A stretch of 64,000 nucleotides of DNA from Vanilla planifolia (Eukaryota > Streptophyta > Magnoliopsida > Asparagales > Orchidaceae). The DNA is taken from assembly GCA_023846275.1 (NCBI GenBank), contig CM043869.1:36730737-36794736 (forward strand). Reading direction: 5' to 3'. The notes under the pieces are model-generated. The model ran no database searches. It was not told the DNA's origin and worked only from the letters and a program-made list of their open reading frames with translations. A program made the position numbers and the translations under genes. Below are positions 11,763 to 23,110 of this stretch, piece after piece (positions within the stretch are counted from its first letter, which is position 1; every line of letters begins with the position of its first letter).

Positions 11763-14199
11763 ATCCATGTTTTAAGTAAACTAAATAATTGTAAATATAT
11801 TAGAATAAAGATGCAAGAATTTTATGATAAATTGTATACTATTGCTCATACAGGAAATGATATGCATAGGAGAAATGACAACAAAATTATCTTAAAAAAA
11901 TTAGATAAATAAACTAAAATAATTTTGATCTAAATAAGTTATTATTATATGATTTTGAAATACATTGATGTAAGTTGTATATTAATTATGTGCAAATGAA
12001 ATAATTTTGTATAGTATTTGTACATGTACTGATTTTATATAGTATGTTATTTGTACTATTTGATTGTGTGCAAATGAAATGAAACTTATGTATTTGCATA
12101 TTGTATTTTATTTATTATATATACTAAAGCATGAAATTAGAAAATGTAATTGAATAAAAAGAAAAATGAGTGATCATTGAAATAAGACTATAAGAGTTTG
12201 ATGATATATCTTATAATAGGATATGAGATATTTAGTAAACGATATGATTATCTCATGATTGTCTAATATGATGAGATGAGATTGTTATCACTAGGACCAA
12301 GTGTAGAGTCTTGATAAGCAAATTAGGATTAGACCTTATTCTCAGATATCTTTAATACTTTATACAGAGCATAATGAGTTGAGCTTTACAATCGCTAGTA
12401 CTTTGTGACAATTATGAGTGGAGATGATAGGATTATTATTGTTGGTCAATTATGTTAAGCTTATGGGTGAAGATCTAGATATGTGTTGATGCTAATAAAC
12501 TTTTACTAATATGGGATTATATGAAGTTGGATAATCTTCATTTGGGAAAGTCGTGATTTTATGTTTTGAAAAGTATAAAAACATAAGAAAATATGAGAAA
12601 TGATAAGAAGAAGAAATAGTAAATAAGAGAAGTATTATAAGATGAAAGATATAAAACATAAAATGTGCATGACATATAAGTAGCATATTCTTATATGTAT
12701 TTCTCAGATGTCATACATATTTGTTTATTACTCCTTATTCTTTATTATGTTTTATTTTATTTTATCATTTTTAATTATCAATTTATTTATTGAGTTTGTT
12801 ATGCTTATTGACTATTTGCATTATAAGTCAAGATATAAATATACACAAAACTAGAGAAAATTAGTAACATACGATATAGGTCCCTAAGAGTGAGTGAGTT
12901 TATGTTAGGTTTTGTGATGAGTTTTATATGGGATGTTTTTGTGATTTGTATTTTATATATATTTGAAGTTGTATGTGGATATTTAAATAGATATATGATG
13001 GTTATGGGCAATATCTGAAATGTGCATGTATGAATTTAAATATATTTTTTATCACCATTCTTATTTAATTGTTGGTTTTGTATCCTCAAGATTATTAATA
13101 CTATAATGTAATTCGATATTTTTGTTGCTTATTATATTATTTAGTAGTAATAAAAGGAATGGTCTAGTGGGATGTACCTTCACTTGAAAAATCATATGTA
13201 GATCAATCCTATGCTAACTCACCTTATGGTGCGCCTTAACCTTAGTTTTTGTAACAACTTGACATTCTTTTTCTTAGTTTGTTTGAAACATTGACCAAGC
13301 TTTGCTCCTTTAGTTTCCACTACTTGAAGTCCAGTGTGCTAATCAATTTTTCCTCTTCCTTGGCCATTGTCTTGTTAACCCACATAGTAGTCTTGTTCTC
13401 TCACAAAGCAACTTCTTTAAGTTGGTAATAACATTCCCATGTGCTTGTCTAGGATGCTTAATGATCAATTATTGGAGGGCATCCATCTTGGCTTAAATAG
13501 CCCCATTGAGGTTGTTTGCCATCCTGGTAGGTAACCTCAATAGAGAGCCCAGTTTCTCCACTGTTCTTGCTTAGTCACTAGTTGGGGAACCATGACCTAG
13601 TGTCACTCTCCATCTTGATAAGAAAGGTGTCAAGTTCTAATGCTTGCATCCCATATTTCTAGGGATAGATATCGTTCAGGTAGAGATGGCTCTTTGCCTC
13701 AATTTCTTTTAGAGGACACAAATCTAGAGGTTGCTTGCTCTATCCAATGCCTCTCCAAAATATGACTACTTGGCACTTTGTGGTTGGTGCCTCACTAGTG
13801 TTGGAAAGGGAGGTCTTTTTTTTTGTCAATTGCTTCTTAGCAAACACTTAACCAATCAAGTTAAAAATCCATCGATGAAGGTAAGGAATTGTCTTTATTG
13901 CTAATTTTTCAAGTGTCCCATACTTAAGCATTTTTTGGAGGCAATAATTTGGGTAGTTGTATTTTTGTGAACTAATATATCTATAGACATGAAATTGAGA
14001 ATCTTTTATTAGTACAATTATTCTCATTTATCTTGTTATCCAATGAATGTCATCCGTCTGTCTCTGACCCCGTTATACTTCCATTGTATCTCTTGACTCG
14101 TTCCTTTTTTAACAATGTTTGTTTACTTATTTCCTCAATTCCCTAGCTATTTGTCTAGTTGTCATGCACAAATTTACTTGCTCTTCTGTGTAACATGTT
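11763..14199. other. AT-rich intergenic DNA, with a less AT-rich stretch at 13230-13830
   Basis: No gene was recognised. 13230-13830 has a more balanced composition and, on the minus strand, vaguely resembles a retroelement gag or leader, but no domain motif is firm enough to name. The rest is AT-rich with frequent in-frame stops. Confidence 0.45.
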
Positions 14200-14204
14200 G
14201 GTTT

Positions 14205-14450
14205 TAATATGTTAAGGTATTATTCTCTTGGATTATTTCAGTCAAACTTAAGCAAATTTTTTCCTTCATGTAAGAGTCATTTCTGCTTAATTACCCATCC
14301 TAACACTTCCAATCTAAGCATGTTTAACCATGGAATTCTCATAAGATCTAAAACTGGTTTGTCTCCAAAAGGCATATTTGATATCTTAAGACTCTTATAT
14401 CTTATATACAAACTAGAATCTCTCACTCAATAGTTGATGTAAAATAATCA
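14205..14450. repeat. Diverged copy of the dispersed repeat seen at 9985-10560
   Basis: It shares in order 'atatgttaaggtat.attctctt', 'caaactta.gcaaattttt', 'gatatctta.gac', 'cttatat..acaaactagaat' and a 'ctctcactcaatagttgatgt' tail. A related tail is also seen near 55430-55470. Confidence 0.45.
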
Positions 14451-16560
14451 ATTCCTACTACTAAAAAGCTTGCATAAAAGCCACTTATTGTACAGTGATT
14501 ATTCTCTGAGGACATCAACCTATTATAAAACCTAATGTAATTACAATGTCTTTTTTATGTTTATAAAGAGATAGTGAAACTCCCTCTTTTCTATCATTTA
14601 TAGTTACTCTATTTTCCATTTAAAGAATTTTTTCATGTTACCAACTTTTTTTGTATTTTGTGTTATTTTCATTTTCTCTCCCTCTTTTGTAGTTTGTATT
14701 CTTGACATCAACATTCTTATAGGCATAGATGAGATTAATACTTGTACATATATTAAGGACCAGCTTTGATGTCAGCAAAAAAAGCTTAAAAACCTTGTAT
14801 TGTAGACAATATCTTCACCATGAGAATCAGGGCATTGTTGATCTCTTTTGTTATTATAGAATTAGCAAAACCTTATTTTTCGTCTCCTTTTGCTTACCAT
14901 TCTGCTTATGGTTAGCAATTTCAACATGTGGTTTATAGAGGCCTTCCAAACCTCGTTTCATGAACTTGCATTTGTTTTGATTCATCTTGTTGATGCTTTC
15001 TTCCTTTATCATCAATATTCAAGGTAGAACTGAGAGTTCAATTATGTGAATATCCTTGCTCATGATTAGGACTCAAACTCCTTTAAACTTTAATTTTTTT
15101 AATCCAATAGATGTGCTCATTTAAGTTAAGATACCATTCCAATTTCAAGAAGAGCAAAGAGCAAATAGCATATAGAATTCATCAAAAAATGATATTACAT
15201 CCTAACGTAATTCGCTTGCAATTATTTATTGTACTTCTATGACCTCCAGGGTTCAAACAGTTATGACATCACACTTTATTTGTCTATGCTTCATATGGTT
15301 AGGAAATCCATCTTCGCATTGCATTGTTCTCTTCTTCAAAGCAAGTATGTCTTCGGCTCAGTATGTTGCCAGGTATGAATAGTTCAGATCAATCATTTGC
15401 AGTTCCATTTGTTGTTTGAATTGTTTAGTTACAAGTGAACTTCAATACAAGGATTGTGCTTACCCAATGAGGCACATATTCTTGGTCGGAACAGTACGAC
15501 CTCCCAATCGGTCTAATCCAGTGTTTGAATTCAAGTTTGTCAATGTCTTTGTACGTCGGTTAGAGCTAATTGATGCTCTATTTTGAAGCTTGGTTGTTCT
15601 AGTATGGCCAACCACTATATGGAGTATACATACACCATGACGCACATCGGTATTTCTTTCATCCTAAGATTGTGAAACCCATCATCATACTGCACGACAT
15701 CATCTTCATAACAAAACTGTCTTTAGCTAAGTACGGTAGCAAGCGCAGACCAATTGGCCTTGTCTGAGATGTTTCTGATTTGTGTCCAATTCATTATGTT
15801 GCGGTTATTCTTTATTACATTGTTTGGACTACTCCATTGTGACATTCTCTTAGTTAGTGCAGCACAATTTCTCTATTGAATTGGTCTAACATTACATCAA
15901 TATTTCGCCTAAATGTCGACTACAATGGTTCTCTCGTACCATACGATTGCTCTTCAGTTCATGTTCGGCCTCTGTGCACCTCAATCTCAGTGAATTATTT
16001 AGTCGGCATTTGTCAAGATATCTATGGACTCATTCAGACTTCAAATTTTTACAATGCCATGGATCGTTTGGGTCGTACTTGTACTACCATGAGCCTCTCC
16101 ATTGTGTGCAACGGTGGCCTGATTGCCTAAGGTATCCTTACGGACCAGTTTATCAGAAGAAAGCATCCTAGTTTTAATCATAGTTCTCGCAATTTCATTT
16201 GTTGAATGGATTTTTGGTCAGCTTAAATATTTTCTAGTTGTTACATACAGCTTGCAATAAAATTACTTTTTTTATGAAAAAAATATTGGGCATCTCAAAT
16301 TAAACATGTGATGTAACATATGTATCTTCCTAGGTAAATACTTTTTTATACATGATGGACATCTTCATCAAACTCTTCATCTTCTTGTTTTTAATGTTCA
16401 AATTGGCCTTCTTTGTGACAAGTGAAAAGAACTTCAAGGTCTCGCCTCTCCAATTTCTCCTATTCTTCTTTGAAAATGTATAAATTTCCATCTAAATTTC
16501 TAAAAGCTATAATTTGTTCCATTAAGCTTGTCAATGTTAACCTTTCTATGTGCTGCTGCC
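14451..16560. other. Repeat-like intergenic DNA
   Basis: Nothing coding was recognised. 15290-15400 and 15670-15780 share a loose series of patches ('.aa.ccatc.tc.cattgca', 'tcttcttca', 'ctcagta.g.tgccagg' / 'ctaagtacggtagcaag'), suggesting a diverged repeat about 375 bp apart. Open frames at 15460-15645 (minus) and 15876-16171 (plus) have no recognisable domain and fall inside this repeat-like DNA. Confidence 0.4.
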
Positions 16561-17201
16561 TTTCCTACTCAAGGTGATAACAATTGCTGACAAAAAATGA
16601 TTAAAACTAAAATTCAAATCATAATCTAGGTTCAAGAACCAGGATTAAATAACCTCAAGAATTAAAAAAATCAAGATCATATGAAGTCAAGAATTTATAT
16701 GGTTTAAACATTGAAATCTCCAACATCTGTGCCAAACTTTCATCCTCCTCTGTTCATCGATTAAAAGTAAAATGTTATAACATATTAGGCCTTTATATAA
16801 CAGATTAAGCCTCCATATAAAATCCTAAAGAGATTTAAAAGTATATTACATTCTAGATTATTCTTTAGCTATATTTGTAAAAGAATATTCCCTCTATAGA
16901 TATGTTTTCTCCTCTATTATTTTATTTGGTCTTGATCTTGTTCTGTATTGTTGGTAAAAAAGAAATCAATGTGGTTTTCAATTTTTTAATTGATTTTGGC
17001 CGGATAGAACGTCTTTGTAGTTGCAGCAATATCCATTAGCCAAGATTGCCTCGTTTATGTGCTGATAAATGATTTTTTGCAGGTTTAACTGTTTTTAAGG
17101 AATAATTTGATCTTAGCATCATCATGCATGAAATGTGTCATTTCAGATGTGCTTATGGTGCTTTGACTATGTTACATGCATAGAAGAAATTAGTGGGAGA
17201 A
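16561..17201 (+). other. 5' flank of the KIPK-like pseudogene
   Basis: The stretch holds AT-rich DNA and then a leader-like segment. A pyrimidine-rich ttttttgcag near 17075-17084 could be the acceptor of a 5'-UTR intron of the ancestral gene. No TATA box can be assigned with confidence. Confidence 0.35.
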
Positions 17202-19935
17202 ATGGACTCTTCTGTTGGTACATCTGAGATAGTTGAATTTGGTGAAGAAAGCAACTTAGGGAATCATTCTCATAGAACAAAACCAGTAAGAATAAAGCTG
17301 AGAGAATGTGAAGAAAAATTCCACGGTTTTCCTATCAAGAATGATTTTAGTAGGCTTATGGAATCAATTGATCTTCAAAAACTACCCAGGACATTGGTTG
17401 CTTCCAATCAGTTTGTCATCAAAAAGCAGAGAGATGACACACTTAAAAAGCCTTTTAGAGTTGGTTCATTGCAAGAATCAGGATTTGGAAATCCTGAGCC
17501 TGTAAACCTAAAACAAGCACTGAGAAAACTATGCATTTCACAGGCATCAGAGCAAGCTGCAATGAGGAGGACTTCAAAACCAGTTCCCTTGTCTTTTTCC
17601 TCTGAAGCGGCCACAATTTCAAGGTTGTTTGCATCGTTAATGGATGAAGGCAACAAAGCTGACCTTTCTGTAGTTGAAGGGAAAAGCAAAGTTGGAGTAC
17701 CTATTAAATGTGCAAACATAGCTTCAAATGCATCTCAAAAAATAACTCAAGTATGTGACTTGCGTAGTGCAGAATTATCCAGTAGAAAGATAGCATCTTC
17801 TCCACACACTGTAGCAACTGCTTCTAATGCAACAAAAGTAAGAATGAAAGATGTCATGGTTCCATCAAAGATTGCTTCATCGATGCATAATGTTGCTTCA
17901 ACGTCGAAGACCCCCAAAAGCAGAATCCTAAGAAGTTATAACTTCCACGCCAACAAAAAGTATGAACCATTCTTGGTTACCAACAGATCTAAGAACAAAA
18001 CGAAATCCAAATGTGATAGCTTACAACTGTAATTCTGAAATGGATACTGGACTGAGCAAGCTATACAGGAGTCCTCGGCTGACCGAGCCAACATTGAGTA
18101 ATTTGTCCTTTTTAAAGAAAGGTATGCAAAAATCAGCTGCATCATCTCGGTTTTGTGATCGGTTTATAGAGGCGGAGGAATGTGTAAATAGTTGTGGCAA
18201 AACTGCTTCTCCAAAACCAGGCACAAAGTTGTCTTCTGTTACTGTTGGTAGAAAAAGCAATAACTGTGTCACTGAAAAATGTGTGTGTGATCAAAATGAC
18301 TCCAGTTCAGGAAAATGTACTAGCACCAAGATCAAGAGAAAAGGGGGATTGCTCTTAAAGCTCAGTAAGTAGACTTGGAGATTATCGCAGTAGCACTAGC
18401 TTTAGTAGCGAAAGCTATCAAAGTGGTTCAAGTTGCAATGTGGTTCAACCTCACATGTCAAAGGTTGGAAAATGGGTAGCTGACATGGGAATTTGTGTTT
18501 GATGAACTTTAAACTAATAAGAAAGCTTGGTTGTGGAGATGTTGGAACCGTCTGCCCACTGAGTTGACTGGGTCAGGATGCTTATTTGCTTTAAAGGTGA
18601 TGGGATGTTGAGTTCTTGCTGAGCAAAAAGAAAATGCTTAGGGCACAAAGTGAAAGAGAGATGCTGCAAATGCTTGATCATCCATTCCTTCCAACTTTAT
18701 ATGCACATTTTACTGAAAACCTTTCTTGCTTAGTTATGGAGTATTGTCCTTGTGGTGACCTGCATGTGCAAAGGCAGAAGCAACCTGGCAGGAGACTTTC
18801 AGAACCTGCATCAAGGTTTGTAACTTTAGAACCTTATTTAGCTTAAAGTACTCTCTTCCTGCTGCGATGGTCACACTGATATAACTTAGGAGATGTTTGA
18901 TAGACAATTATTTGGATAATATTGATATTTTTTTGGTTGTTTGACTCAAATGTTATTTAAATAGCTTTACATAAAATGTTTTAATATTGAGATGATTAAC
19001 ATGTAGATGTTACCTATTTAACTTGATGATTTTTCTAATGACAATTATAAACAATGTCATTTAAATGTCATAAAATTATTTAAAATCTTTAAATAACATT
19101 ACATAACATGAAAATATTGCTAAACCCAATACTTTTTTAATTCTTATGGATGTTATGCGTTAATTTATCATCTAATTGGTTTAATATTTTATTGTCTGTT
19201 CTTAAAGGGTATCATAGCATGGTAGGACATAAAATTGTAATGCTACTACATTTGCAGGTTTTATGTTGCTGAAGTCCTCCTTGCTTTGGAATATCTTTAC
19301 ATGCTTGGCATGATATATCGCGATCTCAAGCTTCAGAACATCCTGGTTCGAGTAGATGGTCACATAATGCTTTTAGATTTTGATCTTGCGCTCCGGTGCA
19401 GTTCAAGTTCAAACCTTACCATATCCTCTTTTCTTGATAGGGAAGAGGCTCCGACAAAGATGTTGGGTCCTTGCACCAAGTGCAGCTGCATCACCCCTTA
19501 CTGCCTTCATCCATCAAAGTCTCAAATTTCATGCTTCACTCCACGATGAAGAACAGCAGGATCCGATCCGAACTTGTGGTGGAGCAGACCAATGCCCATT
19601 CGAACTCCTCCGTGGGGACCCATGAGTACCTGGCCCCTGAAATCATTAAAGGTGAGGGGCATGGAAGTTCTGTGGGTTGGTGGACCTTTGGGATCTTCCT
19701 TTATGAGTTTCTTTATGGGAGGACACCATTTAAGGGACCTGGGAATGAAGAAACCCTGAACAATGTTGTATTGCAAAGCCTGAAGTTCCCAGAGAAGAAG
19801 ACTGTCAGCTTTCATGCCATGGATTTAATCAAAGGTTTGCTTGTGAAGGACCCAGAAAGCAGGCTTGTTTCAGTGAAGGGAGCTGCTGAAATAAAGAGGC
19901 ATTCATTCTTTGATTCAGTGAAGGAAGGTGAGTGA
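17202..19935 (+). pseudogene. Broken KIPK-like AGC (AGC VIII) protein kinase gene
   Basis: The ancestral product was a serine/threonine kinase of the plant AGC VIII group, nearest to the KIPK type. The first ATG is 17202. The N-terminal part has the KIPK-like 'LKQALRKLCISQASEQAA' motif. Kinase pieces follow: the glycine loop GCGDVGTV (about 18530-18550), the lysine in [39 protein letters not shown], the family-typical DFD in place of DFG, and [12 protein letters not shown]. The reading frame shifts near 18000, near 18365, at least once in 18555-18610 and near 19540, and a stop falls near 18500. The Asp of the usual VDWWTFG is Gly (VGWW), and the C-terminal tail after HSFFDSVK is missing. The intron at 18816-19257 (AG|GT...GCAG|G), at a site usual for these kinases, is kept, so this is a decayed gene copy and not a retrocopy. 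The neighbouring genes read cleanly, which argues against assembly error. Confidence 0.85.
18816..19257 (+). other. Retained intron of the kinase pseudogene
   Basis: The boundaries are tcaag|gtttgt and tttgcag|gtttta, which join to read S-R-F-Y-V, matching the kinase family across the join. The interior is AT-rich. The start, near 18885, has a 'ttaggagatgtttgatagac' phrase like the end of some plant non-autonomous DNA transposons, but I could not find a matching inverted end. Confidence 0.8.
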
Positions 19936-20737
19936 GTGGATGTTGGAAAGAATGTTGATGATACGGAGATTGAGTTATTCTAGGTAAATCTGATTTATTT
20001 GATGGGTATTTGCCTTTGCTTCATCTCTAATTTTTTTCTTTCAATATAGCACTGAGGTTTCTTCTTTCTTAATAGCATCGTATAGGCTTCCAATTCAATA
20101 CAAAATGCTCAGCTACCTGTTCATGGCGACATTGTTTACTTGTAAACCCCTTCTCTTTACAGCACCTGATTTCTCAAACTGATGCCAAACCTCCTGGGTG
20201 CCCAAATGGCCCACAAGTAGAGATCTGAATTGTGTGCTTTATCAAAAAAAAAATATGAACGCTTTCTATGACATATCAATCTCAGCAGGGTGCTTTGCTC
20301 ATTGTTTGGGAAGCTAGCCTTCTTACAAACGAGCATTTCAATATTAAGTGTAAGTAAAAGGTTATACTTTGTAATATGTTGTTAAAAAATATTTAATAAA
20401 ATAATATTGTAAAATGATGAACAAAGAAACTGCATCTAGAAAAGGGGTACCAAACAAGGCTTCTGTTACAATGAACAGCATCTTTGTAGTCATGAAACGA
20501 CACAATTTATGGCCAACATTTATAAGCAAGCGTTGGTTCATAAAGGCACGGATAGATGAGCCGAGCATAAGAGTACATGCAATAAATAAAGTAAAGAACT
20601 GAAACATAAAACACCACACGCACTTCTCCTCGCAAAAGAACACCTAAACTACCAAAAGAAACAGTAACCACACTTAAGCCATATGACCAACAACATGGAA
20701 CGAAAACCAACTCAGGAGAAGCCCCATCCCTACTTCT
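19936..20737. other. Spacer between convergent kinase pseudogene and GRF
   Basis: This holds the former 3' flank of the kinase and the 3'-UTR side of the GRF gene. An open frame at 20414-20602 (plus) has no recognisable domain and no relative in the window; it is probably accidental. No terminator-like structure is expected or visible. Confidence 0.5.
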
Positions 20738-22832
20738 CTATGTGCTGATGCTGCTGGTTTCAGATGCCGATCCTTTGGGCTTTTGCAGGACACTTTTTGG
20801 CGATGCAATGGAAGCAGAAGAAGAGCGGAGAACCTCGGCGAGAGGACCTCCCAAGGAAGCCTCACCATTGCTCCCCCAAGTAACCCAATTTCCCACAGGC
20901 AGCAAAACCCTTCCTTGGTCAGTTTTGCCATTACCAAAACTGTCTCCATTCCCTGTGGAAAGCTTCAGGGAGAAATCCGAGTTGTTTGCAGATATTGAGA
21001 TTGAGAGGTTCGTGCCTGAGTCTGCTGTTTTAGTGTTGGTGCTTATGTTAGATGCTTGCTCGGCTTTTGGCCAGTCGTCAAAGAATCTCCTGAGCTCTTC
21101 ACCTTCATGCTTCTTCGTTTGCAAATCCTTGGAATTTAACTTAGAGAATGGACTTCCTTTGAGGTAGACATCCATGGTTTTGTCACCTGGAGCTCTGAGA
21201 AAATTCATTTACAGTACTAACATGGGCTACTGTTCAAAGTTATTCAAAACTAATCAAAGAGTTTTGGTATTACACTTGTAAAAGATGAAACCTACAAGCA
21301 TCTTTAGTTGAGCAAATATTCCTAAACCAAGCAAATTGAGCATAATTGTTCTCCATTTGATATTATTCTCTTCTAAATATAGTAATAATTTACTAATCAA
21401 CAGTAGTTATCATTTTCTTATCATAAGACTTTTCCAGTAAATAAGTAATAAAATGGATGACAAACCTACCTTTGATTAAGAGAACCAGATTGTGTGACAT
21501 GGCTGTCCTTATTTGTCTGCATGGGAGAAGGAAGAACTGCAGCTTGCAAGCCACCACTGTGAGCTGGCTTGGGGACTTCCACAAGCTTTCTTGAACGGTT
21601 CCTTCCACGGTGCACGTGGCGCTCGCAGTACCTCTTCCCAGGCATCACATCCCTCGAGCAACGCCACTTCTTTCCATCTGTTCTTCGACACCTCCCAGGC
21701 TCGGGATCAATGGAGTAGCTGCTCCAGTAACCAGATTGCATCACTGCAGATTGCATGCCCCCAAAGAAAAGGGGCAAAATGCCATCAGCCATTGATGAAG
21801 CAGTGGCAAAGAGTTTTCTGTACTTGCTTATCTTCATCAGGTGATCACCTTCTATCAATCAATCACACAGCTACAATTGGTTTTTGTTTTACCGGATAAT
21901 AGCATAACAGGTATCATCGTGTGAACTGTGAATGTGTTGGCTTATGAAGTTGTTGCTCTTGCTCTTTAACTTGCAGTCCTTTATGTTTTCAAATAACACA
22001 ATTATTAAACAGCTTTATTCTAACTAGGCTTAAGGGGCTGTCTCTGATAAGATACTAAACTGATGTATTTACTTGACGATATGATTCATTTACCTCCCAA
22101 CATATCGCAAAGTAGAGTTCAGAAATTCAATGTTTTGTCATATAATTTTCAATTGTTAAGAATGGCCAACAGTTTGTTAGCATGAGCCAATAGTTAAACA
22201 ATCTGTTGGCTCCAAAAGAACATAAGCAACTTAAGCAAGAGAAAATTAGCAAGCAATACAACCCTTCTAAACTCGGCACAGTAGACAATATCTGCAATAT
22301 TGTTAGCTTAGGAATAACACCAAACAGCTGAAGGGCATGAAACAAAAGAAACAGAGTAAAGAGAAGAGAACAAACAGAAACTAAGATGCACTTACATGCT
22401 GGCTGGAGATTTTTGTATATCTGAGAATGGTTGTAGTAAGGAGACGTACTTAAAACACTCCTCTTCAACGACAAAATCAGCTCCATAGGCACAGAAGCTC
22501 CACTCGCCATATATTTATAGATCAAAGTCTGGAGCTCCAGCTCCTGCCATTGCGCCAAGCTGAAGTACCCTCCAAGCCCTTTAACCCCCCACAAAGGAAA
22601 GACCCATAAGTCATCAAAAGGGTAACAACAGCCAAAATACAGTAAAGGGTCCAAGAAGCATACACGAAATAGTATTAGGAGGTGATTCAGAGAACCCTGA
22701 CATGTTTGGAATACAACCAGTGATGAAGGAGGAGCTCTTGTTGGGCTCAGGAACAAACAATGCAAGAGCTGCGGAGGCCGTAGACCGTTCTGACTGCCTC
22801 GGATGGCTGCCTCCCAACAGCTGGTATTCCAT
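20738..22832 (-). CDS. GRF: Growth-regulating factor (GRF) transcription factor, QLQ and WRC domains
   Basis: GRFs are plant-specific nuclear transcription factors that act with GIF co-activators to promote cell proliferation in leaves and other organs. Four exons join in frame: 22832-22664, 22578-22396, 21743-21470 and 21194-20738, with GT-AG introns, giving 360 residues. The start is the first ATG of the leader; none occurs between 22833 and 23077. QLQ is at about residues 62-97 ([15 protein letters not shown]1/2-like with W after Q); this domain binds GIF. WRC is at about 130-173, with zinc ligands C136, C146, C157 and H160 (CX9CX10CX2H) and basic NLS-like stretches. The C-terminal part has FFDDWP (246-251) and GGPL (324-327), both seen in GRF tails. 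The exon encoding WRC carries a miR396 site. No lesion was seen. The paralogue number cannot be given. Confidence 0.93.
21577..21598 (-). promoter_or_regulatory. miR396 target site in the GRF mRNA
   Basis: The mRNA-sense sequence (minus strand) is the 22-mer at 21598-21577, running from CCGTTCAAGAAAGC to TTGTGGAA. It encodes R-S-R-K-L-V-E at the end of WRC. It pairs with miR396 along almost its whole length with a one-base bulge, the arrangement known for plant GRFs. Post-transcriptional repression by miR396 is therefore expected. Confidence 0.92.
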
Positions 22833-23110
22833 AAAGGAAAGCGCTGAAGGCAGGGAGGTGGTTGAGCGAAAGGAGAGTACCTGTTCCTTATCTGCTGAGC
22901 TCCTAACCTGCAACTCCTATTTTGTATTTCTCCTGTGGTGGGTTCTGCGCGCGAGAAGAAGAGGAAGGATGTGTCGTTTCGAAAAGGTTCTTGCAGTAGG
23001 CCTGCCTCGTAGCTTAACAAAGAAAGCTACCGAATCCAATCTCTGTTCCCCTCTCTCTCTGCAAGGGGAAAGCTTGCTTGAGGCACATGGGAAAGTGGGA
23101 GGAAGATAAG
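22833..23110 (-). promoter_or_regulatory. GRF 5' leader and proximal upstream region
   Basis: Composition here is more balanced than in the AT-rich DNA beyond 23110. On the minus strand a GA-rich stretch (about 23048-23062) precedes the coding start, as in many plant leaders. No upstream ATG lies between 22833 and 23077. The transcription start is not determinable by eye. Confidence 0.45.

Noticed and set aside
13230-13830. Retroelement gag on the minus strand
   Set aside because: The likeness is only general; no zinc knuckle or conserved block could be pointed to.
20414-20602. Small gene between the kinase pseudogene and GRF
   Set aside because: 62 codons with no domain, no supporting context and AT-rich borders; likely accidental.
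20742-21167. Plus-strand open frame opposite GRF exon 4
   Set aside because: Shadow of the GRF coding strand; no domain and no independent evidence.
22664-22913. GRF start upstream at 22913
   Set aside because: The first codon there is TTG, not ATG. The first real ATG of the frame is 22832.
22127-23020. Long minus-strand open frame over the GRF start
   Set aside because: It reads through GRF exon 2 and both flanking introns; only the QLQ part is real coding sequence, which the spliced GRF model covers.
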